Source: JAOUEA01 sp963734685
GTDB lineage: Bacteria > Actinomycetota > UBA4738 > HRBIN12
Length of the DNA stretch: 64,000 bases
Direction of reading: 5' to 3'
Assembly: GCA_963734685.1 (NCBI GenBank)
Contig: CAVTIC010000001.1
Coordinates: 930,001-994,000 of the forward strand
Shown here one piece after another: positions 26,457-35,337 of the stretch. Position 1 is the first letter of the stretch. Every line of letters begins with the position of its first letter. The position numbers and the translations under genes are program-made. Below the pieces are notes generated by a model, which saw only the letters and a list, made by a program, of their open reading frames with translations, did not search any database and had not been told where the DNA came from.

Positions 26457-27911
26457 TCAGCGTTGCCGGTTGAACCAGACCCCGCCCGGACCGAGGTAGC
26501 TCATGCCCTGCCCCCAGATCGCGAACGTCTTCCCGGTGTTCGTGATCGCGATCTCTCCGTAGTCGCCGTACGGCTCGCGGAACCCTCGCCGCGAGACGTA
26601 CGCCCATCCCGACGTCACGTCGGAGAGCCTCACGGCCGGGCTCCAGTTCGCTCCCGCATCGCCTGACTCCGTGTACCAGACGTTCCAGGCGTTGGCATCG
26701 CCGCCGCGTGTCTGCATGTACCAGACCCGTACGTCGCCCGAGCCGGTCGCCGCCACCATCGGGAAGCCGGACTGCTCGTGCGGCGCCGAGAGGATCTCCG
26801 GCGCCGACCATGTGTCGCCTCCGTCGACCGAGGTCCTGACGAAGGTGCGCTGCCGCGCCCCGTCGCGCAGCGCCCCGTCGTAGACGAAGTACAAGGCGCC
26901 GCTATCGTCGGCGGCGACCGAGCTGTGGCCGATGTAGTAATCGGACGGGCATGCAGCGGAGACGCACGGCACCCCGATGTGCACGGAGGCGACCTTGACG
27001 TTGCGCCAGGTGTCGCCGCCGTCGTCGGAGACGAACGCATGGTGCTTCACCATGCCGGCCGGCGCCCCGCCGGGTCCGGTGTAGCTGATGCTCGACTGGG
27101 CGAGCACCACGGTGCCGTCGGAGGTCACGTCGCCGTCGTAGGCGAAGTAGTAGCGTCCGGAATCGGTCACCTTCCGATGGCGCCACGTGGCGCCGCCATC
27201 CTGGGAGCGGGCGACGAACGCGTCACCCCCGTTCGGACCGTTCCAGGTGACCCACACGTCCTGTCCGTCGTCGCTGATCGTGAGGGCGGGTTTGTCGTTC
27301 CAGGCGACCTGGCCCTTCGTGGAGACCGGCCGAGACCAGGTGCGCCCATGGTCGTCCGATCTCGAGAACACCACCTTCCAGGTGTCCATCCAGATCGCGT
27401 ACACGGCACCGGTGTCGGGCGCGACCTCGATGATCGGATCGGCTTGCCAAGGGGTGCCGGCGCAGCGGCAGACGGGGCGGGCCTTCGACCAGGTCTTGCC
27501 GCCGTCGCGCGAGCGCTCGAACATCATCGCGGGGTCGGGGCAGCGGGTACAGACCGGTGCGCCGTAGCGAGCGAACATGATGTAGACCCACGGCGCGTTC
27601 GGATCGGCGGCGACGGCCGGCTCCCAGTCGTCCTTGCGAGGGTGCACGATGCGGGCCCCCGCCCATCCCGGTGCGGGCGCCCGCACCACCGGTCCGGTCC
27701 GGCCGACACGGCCCTCGATCTCCGCGTTCGCGTACGTCGCCAGCCGCTCGGCGATCTCGAGAGCCTCGTCCTCGCCGGGCGCTCCCGGCCCGCGCGCGGT
27801 GCCGCCATCAGGGGTGGGCGACGTGACCGTCGCCGTCGCCGCGAGGAGCACCGCTCCGGCGACCACGGCGATCGCGACCGTCGTGAGGCTCCGACGCATG
27901 CGCCGCATCAT
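26457..27911 (-). CDS. Secreted Asp-box (sialidase-like beta-propeller) protein, copy 2
   Basis: 484 residues. A signal peptide with one hydrophobic stretch (about 8-28) precedes a beta-propeller with six Asp-box motifs (SxDxGxTW): SRDGGKTW, SDDHGRTW, SQDGGATW, SDDGGDTW, SVDGGDTW and SGDAGANW. Cys pairs CTRC and CRC near the N-terminal blade are shared with the neighbour and may form disulfides. Exo-sialidases and many other secreted glycan-acting or binding proteins use this fold; I cannot identify the Arg triad that would prove sialidase activity. The ATG overlaps the stop of copy 1 by four bases. The ends GFREPYGDYGEIAITNTGK and PGGVWFNRQ match copy 1, showing a tandem duplication. Confidence 0.85.
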   Translation of the reverse strand: MMRRMRRSLTTVAIAVVAGAVLLAATATVTSPTPDGGTARGPGAPGEDEALEIAERLATYANAEIEGRVGRTGPVVRAPAPGWAGARIVHPRKDDWEPAVAADPNAPWVYIMFARYGAPVCTRCPDPAMMFERSRDGGKTWSKARPVCRCAGTPWQADPIIEVAPDTGAVYAIWMDTWKVVFSRSDDHGRTWSRPVSTKGQVAWNDKPALTISDDGQDVWVTWNGPNGGDAFVARSQDGGATWRHRKVTDSGRYYFAYDGDVTSDGTVVLAQSSISYTGPGGAPAGMVKHHAFVSDDGGDTWRNVKVASVHIGVPCVSAACPSDYYIGHSSVAADDSGALYFVYDGALRDGARQRTFVRTSVDGGDTWSAPEILSAPHEQSGFPMVAATGSGDVRVWYMQTRGGDANAWNVWYTESGDAGANWSPAVRLSDVTSGWAYVSRRGFREPYGDYGEIAITNTGKTFAIWGQGMSYLGPGGVWFNRQR

Positions 27912-29359
27912 ACTTGCCGGTTGAACCAGACCCCTCCGGGACCCGAGTAGCTGTCGCCCTCACCCCAGACGCCGATGAACTTCCCGGTGTTCGTGATGGC
28001 GGCCTCACCGTAGTCGCCGTACGGCTCGCGGAACCCGTTCGCGGTCTTGTACGCGGTGCCGCCGGTCGCGTCGGAGACGATCACCGGGCTCGACCACGTG
28101 ACGCCGCCGTTCGTCGACGCTCGGTACCAGACGTTCCACGCCTCGGGACCGCCGTTCTGCTGCATGTAGAAGACCCGTACGTCGCCCGAGCTTCGCGATT
28201 CCATGGCGGGGAACGACGCGAAAGAGCCGGCGGCCGACAATGCTAGGCGAGCGCCCCAGGTCGCGCCGCCGTCGATCGAGCTGCGAGCCCAGATCGCCTG
28301 TGGCCCTCCCGCCGTGGTGGCGCCGTCGTACAGCATCACGAGGGCGCCGGTGGCATCGGCGCTGACCGCCGAGTGACCGAGGTAGTAGTCCTCGCTACAG
28401 CCGGCGGCCACGCACGCGGTGCCGAGCTCGACCGAGTCGACCACGACGTTGGACCAGCTTGCGCCCTGGCTCGTCGATCTGATCGCGTGCACCTGGACCT
28501 GGCCCGCAGGTGACGATCCCGGTCCCGTGTAACTGACGCTCGACTGCGAGAAGACGACCGTGCCGTCGGGGAGCACGTCGCCGTCGAACGCGAAGAAGTA
28601 GCGGGTGGAGTCGACGATCTTCGTCTGCGTCCATGTGGCGCCGGCGTCGTGCGACTGCGCGACGTAGGGGTCGCCGCCGGTCGGACCGTTCCACGCGACG
28701 TACACGTGCTGGCCGTCGTCGCTGACCGCCAGGACCGGCTTGTCGTTCCAACTCACCTTGCCGAACGTCTTCACGGGGGCCGACCACGTACCTCCGTTGT
28801 TCGTCGACTTCGAGAAGTACACGTCGAAGTCGTTCATCCACACGGCGTAGACGTGCCCAGTGCTCGGTACGACCTCGACGATCGGGTCGAACTGCCCCTT
28901 CTGGCCGCGGCAGGTGCAGAGGTACTGATCCTGCATCCAGGTTTCGCCACCGTCAGCGGAACGGCGGAGCACGATGTAGGGCGTGGGGCACCGGTTGCCG
29001 CAGGCGTTCGGGCCCGTGTACCGCGTGGTCATCATGTAGACCCACGGCGTCGTCGCGGCGGCGGCGATCGCGGGCTCCCAGTCGTCGGCGGTGGGATTCG
29101 CGAGCTGCTCGCCCAGCCAGCCGGGTGCCGCGGCCCGGACGATGGGTTCGGTCTGTCCGAGCAGGTCGTCCTTGCGGGCATCGGCCGCGGCGTTGATCCG
29201 TCGGTCGGTGGCCGCAGCCTGACCGATGCGTTCGGCGCGGGCCCGGCTCGGCGTCGAGGCCGCGCCACCGACCCCGCCGGCCATCGCGGTCGCGACGGCG
29301 ATGACAGCGATCGCGAGGAGGGTCGTGAGCGCGGTGGTCCGGCCGTGCCGTCTCACCAT
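27908..29359 (-). CDS. Secreted Asp-box (sialidase-like beta-propeller) protein, copy 1
   Basis: 483 residues. Signal peptide at about 1-34 (RTTALTTLLAIAVIAVATAM). Asp-boxes at about 134-141, 185-192, 236-243, 295-302, 361-368 and 415-422 give six propeller blades. Extra cysteines (ACGNRC, CTC, CVAAGC) suggest an exported, disulfide-bonded protein. GGAGGGGA is about 9 bases before the ATG. It is the first gene of a two-gene unit and is divergent from a sugar-type ABC transporter, which would fit a secreted protein that releases or binds a carbohydrate taken up by that transporter. That link is inference from position only. Confidence 0.85.
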   Translation of the reverse strand: MVRRHGRTTALTTLLAIAVIAVATAMAGGVGGAASTPSRARAERIGQAAATDRRINAAADARKDDLLGQTEPIVRAAAPGWLGEQLANPTADDWEPAIAAAATTPWVYMMTTRYTGPNACGNRCPTPYIVLRRSADGGETWMQDQYLCTCRGQKGQFDPIVEVVPSTGHVYAVWMNDFDVYFSKSTNNGGTWSAPVKTFGKVSWNDKPVLAVSDDGQHVYVAWNGPTGGDPYVAQSHDAGATWTQTKIVDSTRYFFAFDGDVLPDGTVVFSQSSVSYTGPGSSPAGQVQVHAIRSTSQGASWSNVVVDSVELGTACVAAGCSEDYYLGHSAVSADATGALVMLYDGATTAGGPQAIWARSSIDGGATWGARLALSAAGSFASFPAMESRSSGDVRVFYMQQNGGPEAWNVWYRASTNGGVTWSSPVIVSDATGGTAYKTANGFREPYGDYGEAAITNTGKFIGVWGEGDSYSGPGGVWFNRQV

Positions 29360-29446
29360 CGAGCTCGCTCCCCTCCGCCGCAGATGCACCGAGCCTAGCC
29401 CGGGCGACGGCATCCGCGATAGTCCTCCGGGCGCGCCATCAGCCGA

Positions 29447-29452
29447 TAGGCT
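29447..29452 (+). promoter_or_regulatory. -10 element of the ABC transporter operon (leaderless)
   Basis: TAGGCT 8 bases before the ATG at 29461, within the 101-base gap between the divergent Asp-box and transporter units. Confidence 0.45.
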
Positions 29453-29460
29453 CGCGGGCC

Positions 29461-30339
29461 ATGGCTGGGACCACGACGACCGCGCAGGCGCCCACCCCGC
29501 ATCGCCGGGAGCCCCCGTTCGAGCGCCGGGGGCGCCTCGCTCGGCAGTTGATCGCGGTCCCCGCGGTCGTGTTGTTCCTGGTGCCGCTCTGGCTGATGAT
29601 CGTGGCGTCGCTGCGTCCGCTCGGCGAGGCCCCACCCCAGACGGTGCAGTGGTTCCCGACGTCCCCGGCGTGGAGCAACTACGCCGATGTCTTCGACGTG
29701 GTGCCGTTCGCGCGGTACATCGTGAACTCGCTGCTCGTCGCCGCGGTGGCGGTGCCGGTCTCGGTCGTGGTGGCCTCCTGGGCGGGGTTCGCCATCGCAC
29801 GGCTGCCCCGGCGTTCGCGGGTGCTCCTCGTCGGTCTCTGCGTCGTGGTGCTGATGGTGCCGGGGACGTCGCTGCTGGTGGGGCGCGTGAGCGTCTTCCG
29901 CTGGCTCGGGCTCACCGACACGCCGATCCCGCTGATGGCCCCGGCCCTGCTCGGCATGTCCCCGCTCTTCGTGCTGCTCTACGCCTGGACCACGTCCCGT
30001 CTTCCCTCCGCCCTCTTCGACCTCTCGCGCGAGCGCGGTCTGTCGCCGGTGGCGACATGGTGGCGCGTGGCGATGCCGCTGCAGCGTGGGACGACTGCCG
30101 CCGTCGCTTCGCTCGCGTTCGTCATCTCGTGGGGCAACTTCCTCGATCCGCTGATCTACATCTACGACGGGCGATGGTTCACCGTGCCGCTCGGCATGCG
30201 GTCGCTGGCGATCGTGCCGGTGACCGATCAGCCGCTGATGCTCGCGGCATCGGTACTCGCCTGCCTGCCCGTGCTCCTGGCGTTCCTGTTCGTGCAACGC
30301 CGCCTGTTCTCCGATCCGACCCGGGAGGTCCTCGCGTGA
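29461..30339 (+). CDS. Carbohydrate ABC transporter permease (MalG-like)
   Basis: 292 residues with six predicted membrane helices. Family CUT1 inner-membrane subunit: LIAVPAVVLFLVPLWLMIVASLRP at the N-terminus, WSNYADVF, and a degenerate EAA loop ERGLSPVATWWRVAMPLQRG that should contact the ATPase; the canonical EAA-G residues are mostly replaced. Its stop overlaps the GTG of the binding protein gene by four bases. Gene order here is MalG-like, binding protein, MalF-like, the reverse of the common order. Confidence 0.9.
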   Translation: MAGTTTTAQAPTPHRREPPFERRGRLARQLIAVPAVVLFLVPLWLMIVASLRPLGEAPPQTVQWFPTSPAWSNYADVFDVVPFARYIVNSLLVAAVAVPVSVVVASWAGFAIARLPRRSRVLLVGLCVVVLMVPGTSLLVGRVSVFRWLGLTDTPIPLMAPALLGMSPLFVLLYAWTTSRLPSALFDLSRERGLSPVATWWRVAMPLQRGTTAAVASLAFVISWGNFLDPLIYIYDGRWFTVPLGMRSLAIVPVTDQPLMLAASVLACLPVLLAFLFVQRRLFSDPTREVLA

Positions 30340-31658
30340 AGGTCATCGTCCGCCTGATCGCAGCGCTGTTCGGCGCCGCACTCGTGATCGCGGCGTGCAC
30401 GTCCGACGGAGGAGACGAGTCCTCTCCGGTGCCCGTCGAGCCTGCGACCGTGTCGGTCTGGGTGTCGGGTGACCCGGAGGAGACGCAGTCGTTCGTCGAC
30501 GTCGCGGAGGCGTTCGAGGCGTCGCAGGACGCGATCGACGTCGACCTGGTCGTGATCGCCGAGCGGGACGACCTGATCGCGCGATTGGCGACCTCGCTCG
30601 CCGGGGGCGAGCCGCCCGACCTGTTCCTCATGAACTACCGATACCTCGGGCAGTTCGAGGCGAAGGGCGCGCTCGAGCCGATCGGGCCGTACCTCGACGG
30701 ATCCGACTCCCTGTCGGCCGAGGACTTCTACCCAGAGGCGATGACCGTGTTCCAGAACGACGGCGTGCAGACGTGCATGCCGCAGAACGTGTCGAGCCTG
30801 GTCCTCTACTACAACCGCGATCTCTTCGAGACCGCCGGTGTCGAGCCGCCCCTTGCCGAGGGGTGGAAGTGGAACGACATGGTCGAAGCTGCCACCCAGC
30901 TCACGCAGGATACGGACGGCGACGGCGCGGTCGATGTGTACGGGCTCGGGACCGACGTCGAGATCATCCGACTGGCGCCGTTCATCTGGTCCAACGGGGG
31001 TGAGATCGTCGACGATCCCGAGCGACCCACGCGGTTCACGATCGGGAGCCTCAAGGCGATCCAGCCGATCCAGGCGTTCCTCGACCTTCGCGGCGTGTCG
31101 GGCGTCACGCCCACCGACGAGGAAGCGGAGTCGGCCGACTTCGAGACGCGGTTCCTCGACGGCACGCTCGCGATGATGATGGAATCGCGCAAGGTCGTGC
31201 CGTCGTTCCGCACGATCACCGACTTCGAGTGGGACGTCGCCCAGCTGCCCGTGCACCGCCAGCCCGCGACCGTCCTGCATTCCGACGCGTACTGCATGAC
31301 CGCCGCGAGCGAGCACAAGGACCAGGCGTGGACGTTCCTCGAATTCGCGCTCGGCGCCGAGGGACAGGAGATCGCGACGGCGACCGGGCGCACCGTGCCG
31401 TCGCTCGTCTCGGTCGCCGAGTCCCCGGCATTCCTCGACCCGAGCGTGCCGCCGGCGAGTTCCCAGGTCTTCCTCGACAACATCCCCTACATCCGGGCGG
31501 TGCCCCATATCGAGACGTGGCCCGAGATCGAGGACGTCGTGAACGCCTTGCTCGAGGAGGCCTACTACGAGCGAAGTGGGGGGGGCGAGGCCGGGGAGAT
31601 GGTGGTCGCGATCCTCGATCAGACGAAGCCGTTGTTCGAACGCGCGAACGAAGGCTGA
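30336..31658 (+). CDS. ABC transporter sugar-binding lipoprotein (family 1)
   Basis: 440 residues. Signal peptide with lipobox IAAC, Cys21 (a lipidated extracellular anchor). The family-1 binding fold shows VSVWVSGDPEETQSFVDVAEAFEAS, PPDLFLMNYRYLGQFEAKGAL and AWTFLEFALGAEGQEI near the end. It delivers a sugar or related solute to the two permeases on either side. The substrate cannot be told from sequence. The GTG start overlaps the upstream stop (GTGA) and has GGGAGG 7 bases before it. Confidence 0.92.
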   Translation: MKVIVRLIAALFGAALVIAACTSDGGDESSPVPVEPATVSVWVSGDPEETQSFVDVAEAFEASQDAIDVDLVVIAERDDLIARLATSLAGGEPPDLFLMNYRYLGQFEAKGALEPIGPYLDGSDSLSAEDFYPEAMTVFQNDGVQTCMPQNVSSLVLYYNRDLFETAGVEPPLAEGWKWNDMVEAATQLTQDTDGDGAVDVYGLGTDVEIIRLAPFIWSNGGEIVDDPERPTRFTIGSLKAIQPIQAFLDLRGVSGVTPTDEEAESADFETRFLDGTLAMMMESRKVVPSFRTITDFEWDVAQLPVHRQPATVLHSDAYCMTAASEHKDQAWTFLEFALGAEGQEIATATGRTVPSLVSVAESPAFLDPSVPPASSQVFLDNIPYIRAVPHIETWPEIEDVVNALLEEAYYERSGGGEAGEMVVAILDQTKPLFERANEG

Positions 31659-31660
31659 TC

Positions 31661-32569
31661 GTGGCCGTCCGCGTCGACCGGGAGCGGCTGGGGCTGTGGC
31701 TCATGATCGCCCCGTTCCTGGTCGGCGTGGTCGTGCTCGTCGTCGCACCGGCGCTCATCACGCTCGTGATGTCGCTGTTCGAGTGGGACCTGCTGCAGCC
31801 GGCGCGCTTCCTCGGCCTCGAGAACTACCGTGAGCTCGTCGGCGACGTGGCGTTCCGCGCGTCGCTGCGCAACTCGCTCACGTACGTGGCGATCGCGGTG
31901 CCGCTGAGGGTGGCGATCGCGCTCGGCCTCGCGTTGCTGATGCATCGACGCATGCGCGGCATCGGGGCGGAGCGTGTCGCCGTGTTCTTCCCGACGGTGA
32001 TCCCCGACGTCGCCTACGCGCTGCTCTGGCTCTGGATCCTGAACCCCCTGTACGGACCGTTGAACCTGCTGCTCGGCGCCGTGGGTCTGCCCACGCCGTC
32101 GTGGCTGTCGGTCCCAACGTCGGCGCGATGGGGCGTGATCATCATGGGGCTGTTCCTGATCGGGGAGGGCTTCCTGATCGCGCTCGCCGCGAGACGCGCG
32201 GTGCCCGGCGAGCTCTACGACTTGGCGTCGTCGAGCGGCGCAGGTCCGTGGGCGAGGTTCTTACGCATCACGCTGCCGCTGATGACGCCTGCGTTGCTGC
32301 TGATGGCCACCCGCGACACGATCATGAGCTTCCAGGCGACGTTCGTGCCCGCTCTGATCGTCACCGAGGGCGGCCCGCCCCCGTACGGCACCACGTACCT
32401 GCCGCTGTTCGTCTACCGCAACGCGTTCGAGTACCTGCGCTACGGTTATGCCTCGGCGGCGACCGTCTTCATGTTCGTGCTGACGGCCTCGATCGTGTGG
32501 CTGCAGTACCGGGCGATCGACCGGGTGCGTCGGGGTGGCCTATGGGCAGGCTCGGGGATCGCGGGCTGA
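31661..32569 (+). CDS. Carbohydrate ABC transporter permease (MalF-like)
   Basis: 302 residues from a GTG two bases after the binding-protein stop. About six membrane helices; LWLMIAPFLVGVVVLVVAPALITLVMSLFEWDLL and FLGLENYREL at the N-terminus are typical of CUT1 MalF/UgpA-type subunits. The EAA loop is LYDLASSSGAGPWARFLRITLPLMTP. No ATPase gene follows; CUT1 systems in actinobacteria often share one ATPase (MsiK-type) encoded elsewhere. Convergent with the MidA-type methyltransferase gene. Confidence 0.9.
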   Translation: MAVRVDRERLGLWLMIAPFLVGVVVLVVAPALITLVMSLFEWDLLQPARFLGLENYRELVGDVAFRASLRNSLTYVAIAVPLRVAIALGLALLMHRRMRGIGAERVAVFFPTVIPDVAYALLWLWILNPLYGPLNLLLGAVGLPTPSWLSVPTSARWGVIIMGLFLIGEGFLIALAARRAVPGELYDLASSSGAGPWARFLRITLPLMTPALLLMATRDTIMSFQATFVPALIVTEGGPPPYGTTYLPLFVYRNAFEYLRYGYASAATVFMFVLTASIVWLQYRAIDRVRRGGLWAGSGIAG

Positions 32570-32612
32570 GCGATCGGGTTGGCTCTGGGCTCGCCGGTGA
32601 GCGATCGTCGGC

Positions 32613-33734
32613 TCAGCGGTCGTCGTCTCGTTGGCCTCCGTGCTCGCGTGCCGAACGCAACCAGACCGGCTCGGGGATGCCAGCCGTCGTGACCACGAAC
32701 CAGCGGAACCGGCCGAGCCCCGCGGGATCGACGAGCAGCGAGGCGCGGCTGCGGCCTCCCCAGGTGGCGACCGCCTCGGCGCCGCGCCCCGTGGCAAGGA
32801 GGTCCTGCTGGCGCTCCAACTCGGTGCGGAGCCAGGCTTCGAACCCGAGCCCGAGCAGGGCATCGTGCTGGGAGACGGTGGGGAACGCCTGGAGGCCTCG
32901 ATCCCGGGCCGCGTCGGCGAGCATGCCGAAGTCGATCCCCGCGGTGATGTCGGTGCTGCCGGGGGACGCGAGGACGTCCTCGACCACCCGGTGTGCGGCG
33001 TAGCCGTGTACCGGACCGCCGGCGTCCCCGTCGGTGCCGTAGTCGATCGCGAGCAGAGCTCGGGGTCCGTGGTCGACATCGTCGCCGGCGAACACGTCGA
33101 CGAGGAATCGAACCGCACCGACCGGCAGGACGCTCTCGCTGCCCGGACGGCTGCCTGGCGGGAGCTCGAACCCGGGAGGCGACGCCACGAGTACCTCGAC
33201 GAAGCGGCCATGCTCGCGGCCCACGTGGATCTCCTGCATCCCTTCGTCGGTCGCGCGCAGTCTCCGGAAGGGCAGGTTGTCCAGGAGCTCGTGGGCGAGC
33301 AGCACCGTCGGACGATCGGCCGCTGGGAGAGAGTCGCGAACGGCAACCCCGTCGATGCGTGCGAGCGCGGCTCTCGCGCCGGGGCTGCGCTCCACGGCCG
33401 TGGCGCGGAGCGGCAGATCGGCCAGCTCCGGAAGCAGGCCGCGCAGGAGCGTGCCGTCGCCGGCCCCGACCTCCACCAGATCGAACGTTTCGGGGGCACC
33501 GAGCGCCTCGTGCACGTCGCGGATGGACTCGGCGAGCAGCTGGGCGAAGACCGGGTGCACGTGCGGGCTGGTCACGAAGTCGCTGCCCGGGGTCCCCGCG
33601 CCGATCGGGGGCCGGTCGTAGTAGCCACCGGACCCGTAGAGCGCCAGCTCCATGAACCGGTCGAACCGGATCGGGCCGGCGCTGTCGATCTCGGCGGCGA
33701 TCGCGTCGACCGCGGACGGTGTGGACGAGCGCAT
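32613..33734 (-). CDS. SAM-dependent methyltransferase, MidA/NDUFAF7 family
   Basis: 373 residues. Family markers: PIRFDRFMELALYGSGGYY at the N-terminus, DFVTSPHVHPVFAQLLAESI, the SAM site LVEVGAGDGTLLRGLLPEL, and LLAHELLDNLPFRRL. The mitochondrial member NDUFAF7 methylates an Arg of the 49-kDa complex I subunit, the NuoD homologue. Whether the bacterial protein does the same is not known; the solitary nuoD gene is 8 kb away. The ATG is 8 bases after TACCCT, so probably leaderless. Divergent from the Nudix gene. Confidence 0.88.
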   Translation of the reverse strand: MRSSTPSAVDAIAAEIDSAGPIRFDRFMELALYGSGGYYDRPPIGAGTPGSDFVTSPHVHPVFAQLLAESIRDVHEALGAPETFDLVEVGAGDGTLLRGLLPELADLPLRATAVERSPGARAALARIDGVAVRDSLPAADRPTVLLAHELLDNLPFRRLRATDEGMQEIHVGREHGRFVEVLVASPPGFELPPGSRPGSESVLPVGAVRFLVDVFAGDDVDHGPRALLAIDYGTDGDAGGPVHGYAAHRVVEDVLASPGSTDITAGIDFGMLADAARDRGLQAFPTVSQHDALLGLGFEAWLRTELERQQDLLATGRGAEAVATWGGRSRASLLVDPAGLGRFRWFVVTTAGIPEPVWLRSAREHGGQRDDDR

Positions 33735-33742
33735 CGCCCGGC

Positions 33743-33748
33743 AGGGTA
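33743..33748 (-). promoter_or_regulatory. -10 element of the MidA-type gene (leaderless)
   Basis: TACCCT on the minus strand, 8 bases before the ATG at 33734, in a 38-base divergent gap. Confidence 0.45.
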
Positions 33749-33772
33749 GTCGGCCTGGGAGAATCCCGGTCC

Positions 33773-34417
33773 ATGAGCGACGCGATCCGGCAGGCCGCTT
33801 CGGTCGTCGCCGTCCGCGCGGGCGACGCGGGACCCGAGGTCCTCCTGCTGGAGCGGGGTGCGTCGAGCCGCTTCCTGCCGGGCTACGTGGTGTTCCCCGG
33901 CGGGGCGATCGACGACGCCGATGCCGATCTCGCCCGGCGTTGGTTCGGCGACGAAACGCACGCCGCGCGGGCGGCGGCGATCCGCGAGCTGGTCGAGGAA
34001 GCGGGCCTCGCGCTCACGCGCGACGGCCTCGTCGACGCCGGCACCCCCGACTCCCTCGATCCGGTGCACGAGGCCCCTCCCGCACCGGAGCAGCTGCACG
34101 AGCTCGCCCGGTGGGTGGCTCCCGAAGAGGTGCCGGTGCGGTTCGACGCACGGTACTTCACGGTCACGGCTCCTCCGGACCTCGAACCCGCACCCGACGG
34201 CGCTGAGGCCTCCCACGCCTGGTGGGCTTCCCCTCGAACCGTGCTCGCAGAGTGGCAGATCGGGGCCCGCAAGCTCTACTGGCCCACCTACGCGACGATG
34301 GTGGAGCTCGCCGCGTGTGACACGGCGGACGCGCTCGCCGGCCTCACGTTCGAGACTCGGGAGCCCGACGACGACGAAGTCCTGCGCCTTCCGCGCTCGG
34401 TCTTCTGGGAGGACTGA
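33773..34417 (+). CDS. Nudix hydrolase
   Basis: 214 residues. The Nudix box is split by an insert between the Gly (FPGGAIDDADADL) and RELVEEAGL, as in NUDT7/NUDT19-like or RP2p-type enzymes that act on CoA esters or related diphosphates. C-terminal part HAWWASPRTVLAEWQIG. The ATG at 33773 is the first sensible start after the divergent promoter region. The stop overlaps the ATG of the MBL-fold gene by one base (TGATG), so the two are coupled. Confidence 0.85.
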   Translation: MSDAIRQAASVVAVRAGDAGPEVLLLERGASSRFLPGYVVFPGGAIDDADADLARRWFGDETHAARAAAIRELVEEAGLALTRDGLVDAGTPDSLDPVHEAPPAPEQLHELARWVAPEEVPVRFDARYFTVTAPPDLEPAPDGAEASHAWWASPRTVLAEWQIGARKLYWPTYATMVELAACDTADALAGLTFETREPDDDEVLRLPRSVFWED

Positions 34418-35337
34418 TGCTGCGAGTGGTGCGGGTTCTGGCGCCCAACCCGAGCGAGTACACGCTGCAGGGCACGAACACGTGGGTGGTGGGCGGCGAG
34501 ACGACCGATGCCCGCGACGAGGGTCTGCCCGGCGTTCCTTCCGCGTCGACGATCGTGATCGACCCCGGACCCGACGACCCCACGCACCTCGACGAGGTCG
34601 CGCGCGCCGCCGGACCTCGCGTCGCCGCCGTGCTCCTCACGCACGATCACCCCGACCATGCGCCCGGCGCGCTCCCGTTCGCGACTCGGGTCGGGGCACC
34701 TCTGTACGCCTTCCGGCTTCCCGGCGCGGAGCACCTGCGTGACGGCCAGCAGGTGCACACCGCTGGTCTGGCCGTGACGGCCGTGCACACACCGGGCCAC
34801 ACGAGTGACCATGTCGCCTTCCACGTACCTGCCGTGGGCGCGCTGTTCACCGGTGACGCCGTGCTCGGGCGGGGCACCAGCTTCATCGACCCGCCCGACG
34901 GCGATCTCGCGCAGTACCTGCGGTCGCTCACGCGCATGCAGGAGCTCGCGCCTCGCACGATCTACCCGGGCCACGGTCCGGTGGTCCTCGACGCGTGCGC
35001 GAAACTGCAGGAGTACCTCGATCACCGGGCCGAGCGGGAAGAGCAGGTGGTCGACTCGATCTCGCACGGCCCTCGCGGGATCGCCGAGATAGTGGCAGGC
35101 ATCTACGCGGCGTACCCACCTCGGGTGCACGAGCTCGCCGCCCGTTCGGTGCTCGCCCACCTGCTGAAGCTCGAGGCCGAGGGGCGAGCGATGCACACGG
35201 GCCGGGGCGACGGCACGCGATGGGAGGCGGTCGCCCCTCGTTCGTGCGATCGGTGCGGCAAGCCGGTCAGAGGACGCGGGCGCTACTGCGGCTCGTGCAG
35301 CCTCATCCTCCTGCAGGAAGGTTCCGGCGCAGGATGA
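34417..35337 (+). CDS. MBL-fold metallo-hydrolase with C-terminal zinc ribbon
   Basis: 306 residues. Metal motif LTHDHPDHAPG (HxHxDH), AVHTPGHTSDHVAF and the later YPGHGPVV define a LACTB2-like beta-lactamase fold; a winged-helix-like segment follows (RVHELAARSVLAHLLKLEAEG). The last ~30 residues, CDRCGKPVRGRGRYCGSC, form a four-Cys zinc ribbon not usual in LACTB2 relatives. LACTB2 is an endoribonuclease in mitochondria; the bacterial role is unknown. Its last 55 bases overlap the 3' end of the convergent Crp/Fnr gene. Confidence 0.85.
   Translation: MLRVVRVLAPNPSEYTLQGTNTWVVGGETTDARDEGLPGVPSASTIVIDPGPDDPTHLDEVARAAGPRVAAVLLTHDHPDHAPGALPFATRVGAPLYAFRLPGAEHLRDGQQVHTAGLAVTAVHTPGHTSDHVAFHVPAVGALFTGDAVLGRGTSFIDPPDGDLAQYLRSLTRMQELAPRTIYPGHGPVVLDACAKLQEYLDHRAEREEQVVDSISHGPRGIAEIVAGIYAAYPPRVHELAARSVLAHLLKLEAEGRAMHTGRGDGTRWEAVAPRSCDRCGKPVRGRGRYCGSCSLILLQEGSGAG

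Noticed and set aside
32570..32612. Terminator between the convergent permease and MidA genes
   Set aside because: Only a short imperfect GC inverted repeat with no T-run on either strand.
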